NCBI GenBank assembly: GCA_913044255.1
Contig: CAJWOI010000199.1
Location: 1 to 5,659 of the forward strand
From: an uncultured Alphaproteobacteria bacterium
GTDB taxonomy: Bacteria; Pseudomonadota; Alphaproteobacteria; UBA7887
Reading direction: 5' to 3'
Length of the DNA stretch: 5,659 bases
Under the pieces are notes generated by a model. The model ran no database searches, was not told the origin of the DNA, and was given only the letters and a program-made list of their open reading frames with translations. A program made the translations under genes and the position numbers. Of this stretch, positions 1-5,450 are shown piece by piece (position 1 is the first letter of the stretch; each line of letters starts with the position of its first letter).

Positions 1-1
1 C

Positions 2-925
2 TTAGTCCGCGGGACCAACCACCTATTAAGACGTGGCCTTGATCGACAGTATGTTGAAGTTGGAGAAGACACAAAATACCCGCATGGAAGGATTGAATTC
101 AGCGAGACTGTCAAACGATCGCTTCGCCGGACAGGGAGAGTCCACTGCATTGTTGATGAGTTGGCGCCCGATTTACTTCACAATCAAATTATCAAGACAG
201 TCATAGGCAGGCTAAAACGCGTTAGCACGCTGGAGCCTGAGTTGCGCCGTGAACTTGGAATTCTGCATCGCCAACTGGAGGGCATATCCGAAATCAGAAT
301 ATCGAAATCGGACTTCCGGCGAGTTCAGCTCTACAGTAACTATGCTTTCTATCGTTTCCTTCTTCATCTTTGTGAGCTGATATTTGATTCTCTCCTGCCC
401 CTTAAAGGAGGCGCAGAGTATGCCTTTTACAACGTGATGGACGATGAGGATCGTATGTGGAGCATCTTCGAGAAGTTCGTGAGGAATTTCTATAGATATG
501 AACAGAGTGATTACCGCCTCGGCCCTCGACGTATCGAGTGGGATGTCGATACAGTTTCTGAACAAGCGAAAGCTATTCTTCCCGCTATGGAAAACGACAT
601 TCGTCTAGATCGCAGTGGTGAGACGATTTTAATAGATACGAAGTATTACAAAGATACTCTGGTCTCTCACCACAAACGACATATCCTGAGGCCGGGGCAC
701 CTCTACCAAATCTTCACATATGTTAAGAATCTAGCGCGTTGCTTCAGGCCAGACCACATCTTGCGTGGGATGCTCCTTTACCCCGCAGCCGGCCAGATGA
801 TCGATTCAACAATGTCAGTTCAAGGGCATCCTATACGTGTTTTCACGCTTAATCTCGATCAGGATTGGGGAGGCATTCACAACGATATGCTCGATCTACT
901 CAGTGTGAACTCCAGCTCTGTTTAA
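2..925 (+). CDS. mcrC: McrC-like nuclease subunit of a McrBC-type restriction system (5' partial)
   Basis: The reading frame is open from the left edge of the window to the TAA at 923-925, giving 307 residues of an incomplete protein. The first visible residues (RRGLDRQYVEVGEDT, then GRIEF and GRVHCIVDELAPD) have the McrC-family pattern ahead of the nuclease domain. A PD-(D/E)xK core follows: ND near visible residue 199, a beta strand, then DTKYYK with D212 and K214, and a downstream YQIFTYV helix typical of the family. McrC is known to associate with the GTPase McrB and to supply the cleavage activity against DNA carrying modified cytosines. E. coli McrC is about 348 residues, so at least some 40 N-terminal residues lie outside the window. 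The TTG at 161 could be read as a start, but it sits in the middle of conserved sequence. McrB would be expected directly upstream, out of view. No cognate methylase is present, as expected for a modification-dependent enzyme. The family call is firm; substrate specificity is unknown. Confidence 0.88.
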   Translation, partial: LVRGTNHLLRRGLDRQYVEVGEDTKYPHGRIEFSETVKRSLRRTGRVHCIVDELAPDLLHNQIIKTVIGRLKRVSTLEPELRRELGILHRQLEGISEIRISKSDFRRVQLYSNYAFYRFLLHLCELIFDSLLPLKGGAEYAFYNVMDDEDRMWSIFEKFVRNFYRYEQSDYRLGPRRIEWDVDTVSEQAKAILPAMENDIRLDRSGETILIDTKYYKDTLVSHHKRHILRPGHLYQIFTYVKNLARCFRPDHILRGMLLYPAAGQMIDSTMSVQGHPIRVFTLNLDQDWGGIHNDMLDLLSVNSSSV

Positions 926-986
926 ATAGACGGCAACCAGCTGAGCAAAGATTTCATATCCGCTCCTAACCCAAAATGGTCGATCT

Positions 987-1022
987 CGAGTTACGAGTTA
1001 ATCGTTAAGGCGGGTATAAAAT
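987..1022 (+). promoter_or_regulatory. Possible promoter with tandem 7-bp repeat upstream of the MazG-HNH pair
   Basis: The heptamer CGAGTTA occurs twice without a gap (987-993 and 994-1000). It is followed by TTAATCGTTAA (998-1008), a near-palindrome, and then by a good -10-like TATAAA at 1015-1020. The best -35 candidate, TTACGA at 991-996 with an 18-bp spacer, matches the sigma-70 consensus at only three of six positions. If the site is real, the repeats overlap the -35 region and could be an operator. It lies in the only gap ahead of the MazG-like gene, about 80 bp before its start. The promoter call is weak; the tandem repeat itself is certain. Confidence 0.3.
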
Positions 1023-1100
1023 CTGTAAAACGCTTATATCGTCTTGCTCAATGCCTCTATGCTATCAAACCTCATTTAGACACCCTGAAAGGGAAAAGCT

Positions 1101-1460
1101 GTGGTTGGAGATATTTACAACCTGATTGATGAGATTGTTGCTTTCCGGGATGCACGAGATTGGAGTCAATTTCACACTCTCAAGAACCTTGCCGCCTCTC
1201 TCTCAATTGAGGCTGCTGAGCTACTTGAACTGACCCAATGGAAATCAGAAGAAGAACTTGAGCTAGCGTTGAAAGATGAAGACTTTTGCTCAAAGCTATC
1301 TGATGAAACAGCTGATGTGCTCATCTATGTGTTGTTGATTTGTAAAAAGGCGGGAATTGATCCCCTAGATGCCGCTCGGCAAAAATTGGTCAGAAATGAA
1401 AAGAGATATCTTCTCGATAAATCACGGGGGTCAGCAAAGAAATATACGGAAATTGAATAG
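1101..1460 (+). CDS. MazG-like nucleotide pyrophosphohydrolase
   Basis: This 119-residue protein has the all-alpha NTP pyrophosphatase (MazG) fold signature. The first metal-binding motif is E37-A-A-E40 within SIEAAELLELTQW, the second is E69-T-A-D72 in DETADVLIYVLL, and a basic C-terminal segment (NEKRY, then KSRGSAKKYTEI) closes the active site in small single-domain members. Such enzymes hydrolyse (d)NTPs to the monophosphate and pyrophosphate in the cytoplasm, with Mg2+ held by the four acidic residues; the close dCTPase/RS21-C6-like group prefers modified or canonical dNTPs. The length of about 110-120 residues is normal for the single-domain type, so this is not the two-domain E. coli MazG. 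The start is GTG at 1101, preceded by GAAAGGGA at 1087-1094. The gene ends 9 bp before the HNH gene, so the two are probably co-transcribed. The nucleotide substrate cannot be read from the sequence; a role in nucleotide depletion or in removing phage-modified dNTPs is inference from the neighbourhood. Confidence 0.88.
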   Translation: MVGDIYNLIDEIVAFRDARDWSQFHTLKNLAASLSIEAAELLELTQWKSEEELELALKDEDFCSKLSDETADVLIYVLLICKKAGIDPLDAARQKLVRNEKRYLLDKSRGSAKKYTEIE

Positions 1461-1469
1461 GGGGTTTTG

Positions 1470-2645
1470 ATGTTTTCTGGAAAAGAGCTGAACGTCTTCG
1501 AAAAGTATCGTGAGGCGGGCGCGCATGCCTTTTCAACTGGAGTGGTCTCAGATAACGATAAGGACATCTACTGGAATATCCACAGCTCTCTCTGCCAAGC
1601 AGCTGAAGACGCAATTACCACACAGAAATTTGATCAATGGTTCGAAAAATGGAGCACACGTTTTCATCGTGACAGTGGTGTCCAGGGGCATAGGCCTGTG
1701 GACCTTTGGGCCTCAGTGTTAAATCGCGAATCCGACGTTTTTGGGAGATACCCGCAAGTATATGTCATTGCTTCAGGATTAGGTCTAGAGATTGGATTTT
1801 CAGTAGCCATTCATGAGGACGATTATTACAACGCGAATGTCAAACGACGGAACCGTGCGATTATTCCCGTCTTGTACCGGAAACTCCCTGATCCTGAATC
1901 TGAATTGGTCCAGCGCATGAATGAAAGGCTCTCCCGTGAAGGTGTCTGGCAGTTTGGCCAGAAGTCACGAAAGAGGTCATACGATGATTTCAAGTCTATC
2001 TCCGATCTATTTCGTTTCTTGAAATCCCCCCAAAGCTCCCCAAAAGGAGGGGGATCAATCTATCGAGCCGTCACACCCGAACAAATTGATAGTGATGAGT
2101 TTGATCTGAACGCTTTGTTTGCAGAAACAATTTCCTTCTTTGCGCCACTTATGAGGGAGCTAACACCTTCATCTCGCGAGAGCAGTCATCTTGAAGCTCA
2201 ACACTTTGTCGACGAAGTAGCTAGCGAAATTCCAGATTTTGATCCTGATAGTGTTGATGATGGCCGAAAGAAGGTACTAAGATCAGTCGCCACTCGACAG
2301 GGCCAGGCAGCTTTTCGAGACAAGCTCCTTGATGCTTACGGATCGAGCTGTGCAATCACTGGAACCGCCGTTCCTTCAACCTTACAAGCAGCGCACATCG
2401 TTCCCTACAGCGGGGTTACTACCAATTCACAGCAAAACGGGTTGTTGCTCCGGGCAGATATTCACAACCTATTTGATCTGGGACTTATTCAGATCAATTC
2501 TGAAAATTATGAGGTTCAGGTTTCACCAGAGCTTTCTGGGACTGAATACTACTCGCTTCAGGGTAAAAAGATCGCCCTGCCGGGGTCTCGCTCCAAGTGT
2601 CCTAGTAAGAAGGCTCTGGCAGAACACAGACACATATTTTCCTGA
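1470..2645 (+). CDS. HNH endonuclease with unassigned N-terminal region
   Basis: This 391-residue protein ends in an HNH_2-like nuclease domain (about residues 273-345). It reads RQGQAAFRDKLLDAYGSSC, then TG, AAHIVPYSG, and NGLLLRADIHNLFDLGL, giving H309 as the first catalytic/metal His, N323 in the middle, and H332-N333 with D336 in the last helix. Proteins with this arrangement are typical of bacterial restriction-type nucleases. Residues 1-180 are a separate globular part with the distinctive segments YPQVYVIASGLGLEIGFSVAIH (about 94-115, only partly quoted by other families) and KRRNRAIIPVLYRKLP; I do not recognise it, though its position suggests target recognition. A proline-glycine-rich linker (KSPQSSPKGGGS, 185-196) divides the two halves. 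ATG at 1470 is chosen over the in-frame TTG at 1467 because AGGGGG at 1459-1464 is well spaced for it. The site overlaps the MazG stop codon, implying translational coupling. DNA cleavage is a strong prediction; target and trigger are unknown. Confidence 0.85.
   Translation: MFSGKELNVFEKYREAGAHAFSTGVVSDNDKDIYWNIHSSLCQAAEDAITTQKFDQWFEKWSTRFHRDSGVQGHRPVDLWASVLNRESDVFGRYPQVYVIASGLGLEIGFSVAIHEDDYYNANVKRRNRAIIPVLYRKLPDPESELVQRMNERLSREGVWQFGQKSRKRSYDDFKSISDLFRFLKSPQSSPKGGGSIYRAVTPEQIDSDEFDLNALFAETISFFAPLMRELTPSSRESSHLEAQHFVDEVASEIPDFDPDSVDDGRKKVLRSVATRQGQAAFRDKLLDAYGSSCAITGTAVPSTLQAAHIVPYSGVTTNSQQNGLLLRADIHNLFDLGLIQINSENYEVQVSPELSGTEYYSLQGKKIALPGSRSKCPSKKALAEHRHIFS
2024..2055. repeat. GC-rich palindromic element inside the HNH gene linker
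   Basis: ATCCCCC at 2024-2030 is the exact reverse complement of GGGGGAT at 2049-2055. Between them an inner CTCC/GGAG pair (2036-2039 and 2046-2049) gives an alternative hairpin around CCAAAA. C-run/G-run palindromes of this style occur as dispersed small repeats in several bacterial lineages. Here it is translated in frame as the linker between the two domains of the HNH protein. No second copy was seen in the window, so its repeat status is inference; the inverted symmetry is direct. Confidence 0.45.
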
Positions 2646-2649
2646 CCAG

Positions 2650-2669
2650 GAGAGGATCATTAGCCTCTC
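2650..2669. other. Small hairpin just after the HNH gene
   Basis: GAGAGG at 2650-2655 and CCTCTC at 2664-2669 form a perfect 6-bp stem with an 8-nt loop, starting five bases after the HNH stop codon. No T-run follows, so it is not a standard intrinsic terminator. It could protect the 3' end of the mRNA or be chance. Confidence 0.25.
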
Positions 2670-2757
2670 ATATGCGAATACAGAATCTGCCGGTATCTGC
2701 TTATGGCTAATTGCAGACTCGTCCGGTTATGACCCAAAGCGGACATGGTCGGAACGC

Positions 2758-2790
2758 AAAAAACCCCGCGAGGTTGGTGCCCACGGGGTC
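2758..2790 (-). terminator. Rho-independent terminator of the minus-strand outer-membrane gene remnant
   Basis: Read on the minus strand, ACCCCG (from 2789 to 2784) pairs with CGGGGT (from 2768 to 2763) around a 15-nt loop and runs into six Ts (complement of the A-run 2758-2763), a classic intrinsic terminator. It lies about 45 bp beyond the stop codon of the minus-strand beta-barrel fragment, which it would have served. On the plus strand the same stem is followed by TCTTTGT, so it may also stop weakly the transcript of the MazG-HNH operon, about 120 bp upstream. Confidence 0.75.
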
Positions 2791-2832
2791 TTTGTGATCT
2801 GACGCTGGGTCAGACTACTCAGGGATTACACA

Positions 2833-3087
2833 TTAAAAGTTATGTGTAAGACCTACGAGAAAACTGTGGTTTAAGACATCTATCTCAAAATTTGTGCCTT
2901 CTACAGCCGTAAAGCTTGGGTCAGAGGTTCCAAAAAGCCGGTATGAAACCCCGGCAGACCACTTTTCAGTAAATTCGTAATTAATTCCTGCGCCCGCCTG
3001 ATATGCAAATACAGTGTCAGTATCATCGGCCAGAAGGGTCGAAAGGGCAGTCGCGTCATTTATGCTGACCGTCGCGCCTGAAAGCTC
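2833..3087 (-). pseudogene. C-terminal remnant of an outer-membrane beta-barrel protein
   Basis: The minus-strand frame between an in-frame TAG (complement of 3088-3090) and TAA (complement of 2833-2835) encodes 84 residues with no ATG or usable start. The sequence alternates as expected for membrane beta strands: FAYQAGAGINYEFTEKWS, then AGVSYRLFGTSDPSF, and a final HSFLVGLTHNF ending in Phe, the beta-barrel assembly signal recognised by BamA. This is the closing part of a small porin/OmpA-like or Msp4-type surface antigen barrel, whose full members are about 200-300 residues with a signal peptide. That N-terminal part is absent: the next 220 bases on this strand show no continuation in any frame I checked. 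A functional terminator still follows it. I read it as a gene cut off near 3085 by insertion or deletion when the neighbouring helicase module arrived. The strand pattern is clear; the exact family is not. Confidence 0.72.
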
Positions 3088-3118
3088 CTAAAGTTCAACG
3101 GAGATTCCGGTATTTGCT

Positions 3119-3139
3119 CCCTGATCTTGAAAATCAGGG
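3119..3139. repeat. Perfect 7-bp inverted repeat, possible operator
   Basis: CCCTGAT (3119-3125) and ATCAGGG (3133-3139) are exact reverse complements around the 7-nt spacer CTTGAAA. No T-run follows on either strand, which argues against an intrinsic terminator. The size and spacing suit a dimeric repressor site, and it covers the -35 candidate TTGAAA (3127-3132). Confidence 0.4.
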
Positions 3140-3156
3140 CCGAGACTGGACAAAAT
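3127..3156 (+). promoter_or_regulatory. Candidate sigma-70 promoter for the RelE-helicase gene
   Basis: TTGAAA at 3127-3132 matches the -35 consensus at five of six positions, and CAAAAT at 3151-3156 matches the -10 at four of six, with an 18-bp spacer. It points toward the helicase start about 160 bp downstream. The -35 sits in the spacer and right arm of the inverted repeat, so repression by a protein bound there would be direct. A further AT-rich TTATAC at 3167 could be an alternative -10 but has no well-placed -35. Confidence 0.28.
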
Positions 3157-3314
3157 CTGTAAAAATTATACGTGAAATGGGGTGGACTCGTGTGTGCGCC
3201 TAACTGCACAATCTCTCTTGATACGGTGCAATCCATTCCCACCCGGGATAGTATCTGCATAGACTACGCTGCAAAGTTGTCTTCTGTAGAGAAAGTCTGT
3301 GAAGGCCTAGTCCT

Positions 3315-5450
3315 ATGCCTAGCGACGGTGCATTCGAAATAGCGCATGCCGAAAGTTTTCCTTTCGACCTCGGGGATGCGCCCAAAAAGGTACGAAATGC
3401 GTACAAACGCGTCGTGCTCCCTGTACTCCGACAGTCCCCAGATCAATCTAACCCTCCTCAGATCATCAAACTGAAGGACTGGAAGCAACGATGGCGAATG
3501 AAGGTCAGTAGAGATTACCGGCTGGTTTACTCGGTAAGGTTGGCAGAGCGATGCGTCGTTCTGGAAGTGCTTGATCACCGTTCAAAGATATACGAACGTA
3601 TCGGGGCAGATAGCGACAACGAAGACCATCCGCCAACCACGCGGATCATCGCGAATGCCGACTACCTCTTGGAGAAAAAACCCACTCCTGAGGAGATTGG
3701 TAAAGCAACGATCATCGAAGCAAATGCTGAAGATGATAAAATTGAATCTGGCCCTGACAAAGAGTTAGCCAAACCCATTAGCCGCCAGAAGTTATCGGCC
3801 TGGGGCATTCCAGAGGAATATCATAATGACCTCATCCGTGTGAAAACCGAGGGGGAACTACTTGATCTCGATCGCACGATGCCTGAACCGGTGTTACTCC
3901 ATGTAATTAATAGGATCTTCCTGACATCCATTGAAGCCATCTCACAACAACCGACCCGGATAGCGGCAAACCCGACCGAACTTGTAACGGAAAACAATGA
4001 ACTGATTAGCCTGGAGAGCTTTCTTCTCAACCTTGATGATAAGCAGAGGGAGTTTGTTCAGCGTTTTAGTACGTCTCGTCCCTCGGGACCGTGGTTGCTA
4101 CGAGGAGGGCCTGGGTCTGGGAAATCGACTATCGCTCTATACTGCATCCAAGCCATGGTTCAAGCCGCCAATGCAGAATTGCAACTGGAAGATAGGCCCC
4201 TTCAAATATTATTCACTACCTTCACCAATTCTCTCCTCGACGCATCTTGCCATCTCTTGGAAACACTGGGGATAGAAGAGGGTAATCATAGTATCAAAAT
4301 GAAACCTCTCCATAAGCTGGCCTCGCCATTCGTCACCAGTCCATTAGATATACCTGATCGGAAAAAATTTAAGGAACACCTTAAAAATGCAATTGAAGTT
4401 TGCCGATGCAATAACACCAACTTCAACGAAAAAATAGCTGACGTAGAGTTTCTCGATAATGAATTTGAGTGGGTGATTGCCGGGCAAGGAATATCGAGTA
4501 TCAATGATTACTGGAAAGATGCTGAACGGGGTGGCCGAGGAAACAGGTTAAACCAGTTGCAAAAACAGCACGTATGGGAAATCTATGAGACTTTCCAGCA
4601 AGAGATGCACAGCGATGGGTATTGGACGTTTCCAGAGCGTATGCAAGAGGCAGCGAGTAACGTCCAACCGCGCTACGATTATGTGTTCATTGACGAAGCC
4701 CAAGACCTCTCGCCCATCGCAATTCGCTTCTGTATCGGGCTTTGTCGAAAACCTGGCGGTGTATTTATTACGGCGGATACCAACCAGAGTATTTACGGAA
4801 ACGGTTTGTCTTGGAAACAAGTGGCATCGGACTTGAACTTTCGCGGCAGGACCACCGTCCTTCGAAGAAATTACCGCACTACAAAAGAGTTGTGGGAAGC
4901 CTTGGGTTGTCTCGCTCAACAAGAAGGCGATCGTGTGGATCATGAGGCCCTCCAAGTCGAACCCGTCTACCGAGGTCAACCTCCAATTCTAGCTTGGTAT
5001 TCGAATATCAAGAAGGTCGGCGAGCGGCTAAATACGTTTCTTCATGAAGCACTCATTCAAGAACGCGTCGGCCCTAGAAGTGCTGCAATACTTTGTCCTT
5101 CCGGCGACGATATGGATGCAATCGAACACCATATCGATGCGCGTTTTAATCCCAAGGTGATGAGATCCAAGGATTTCGACTTAAAGCATCCAGGTGTGAA
5201 AATCACGACCATGCACGCTGCCAAGGGGCTTCAATTCCCTGTTGTCGCCGTGTTCGGGCTTAAAGAAGGACATTTTCCTAAACGCCGAGAAGGGATTGAC
5301 CAAGATGAAGATATGGCCCGGGATAAACGGTTATTATTTGTAGCTTGCAGTCGCTCAATGCGACGCCTAATTGTGTTCGCAGACCGGGAAGAGCCGTCAT
5401 CTTTGATCACGGGCATATCTCATGATTACTGGGAGATCGAAGAACTGTAA
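3315..5450 (+). CDS. RelE/ParE-like domain fused to a UvrD/Rep-type superfamily 1 helicase
   Basis: Residues 1-98 resemble a RelE/ParE-superfamily toxin: a helical hairpin (KKVRNAYKRVVLPVLRQ), then the beta-sheet core KLKDWKQRWRMKV, RDYRLVYSV, VVLEVLDHR and KIYERI. Residues 99-235 are a charged linker I do not recognise. Residues 236-711 are a complete SF1A helicase: Q-motif DDKQREFVQ (241-249), Walker A GGPGSGKST (264-272), motif II DEAQD (460-464), motif III TADTNQSIYG (486-495), motif IV RRNYRT (517-522), motif V TTMHAAKGLQF (631-641) and motif VI LLFVACSR (673-680). It should translocate on or unwind DNA using ATP in the cytoplasm. The length fits a Rep-size core plus the added N-terminus. 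ATG at 3315 follows an in-frame TGA at 3300, so no longer start exists; GAAGG at 3301-3305 is a modest ribosome-binding site. The next gene overlaps its stop codon. Whether the RelE part still cleaves mRNA is unknown; no antitoxin gene precedes it. An anti-phage role is inference. Confidence 0.85.
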   Translation: MPSDGAFEIAHAESFPFDLGDAPKKVRNAYKRVVLPVLRQSPDQSNPPQIIKLKDWKQRWRMKVSRDYRLVYSVRLAERCVVLEVLDHRSKIYERIGADSDNEDHPPTTRIIANADYLLEKKPTPEEIGKATIIEANAEDDKIESGPDKELAKPISRQKLSAWGIPEEYHNDLIRVKTEGELLDLDRTMPEPVLLHVINRIFLTSIEAISQQPTRIAANPTELVTENNELISLESFLLNLDDKQREFVQRFSTSRPSGPWLLRGGPGSGKSTIALYCIQAMVQAANAELQLEDRPLQILFTTFTNSLLDASCHLLETLGIEEGNHSIKMKPLHKLASPFVTSPLDIPDRKKFKEHLKNAIEVCRCNNTNFNEKIADVEFLDNEFEWVIAGQGISSINDYWKDAERGGRGNRLNQLQKQHVWEIYETFQQEMHSDGYWTFPERMQEAASNVQPRYDYVFIDEAQDLSPIAIRFCIGLCRKPGGVFITADTNQSIYGNGLSWKQVASDLNFRGRTTVLRRNYRTTKELWEALGCLAQQEGDRVDHEALQVEPVYRGQPPILAWYSNIKKVGERLNTFLHEALIQERVGPRSAAILCPSGDDMDAIEHHIDARFNPKVMRSKDFDLKHPGVKITTMHAAKGLQFPVVAVFGLKEGHFPKRREGIDQDEDMARDKRLLFVACSRSMRRLIVFADREEPSSLITGISHDYWEIEEL

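Larger units (their letters stand above)
3091..3314 (+). other. Upstream region of the RelE-helicase gene, no intact gene seen
   Basis: This 224-bp stretch between the broken outer-membrane gene and the helicase gene has no convincing coding frame. In particular there is no small antitoxin-sized gene: the ATGs at 3062 and 3177 open only to about 10 codons. It contains a perfect inverted repeat with a candidate promoter near its left end. The transcript leader would then be about 150 bases long. The remaining sequence shows no recognisable RNA gene. Confidence 0.5.

Noticed and set aside
161..925. A complete 254-residue mcrC starting at the TTG at 161
   Set aside because: The frame is open to the left edge and its upstream codons continue the McrC pattern, so the TTG is internal and the gene is cut by the window edge.
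1083..1093. CCCT-GAA-AGGG hairpin over the ribosome-binding site of the MazG-like gene
   Set aside because: A four-pair stem with a three-base loop is too short to support a regulatory claim.
1467..1469. TTG start for the HNH gene
   Set aside because: The ATG three bases later is the better start and is better spaced from AGGGGG at 1459-1464.
2329..2802. A 157-codon plus-strand frame overlapping the HNH nuclease domain
   Set aside because: It covers the conserved HNH codons in another frame, has no recognisable protein features and runs through the terminator stem.
3060..3260. A 66-codon minus-strand frame as the missing 5' part of the outer-membrane gene
   Set aside because: Its translation lacks beta-strand alternation and a signal peptide and does not resemble a barrel protein.
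4548..4979. A 143-codon minus-strand frame inside the helicase gene
   Set aside because: It lies antisense to helicase motifs II to IV, which are clearly under protein constraint, and shows no domain.
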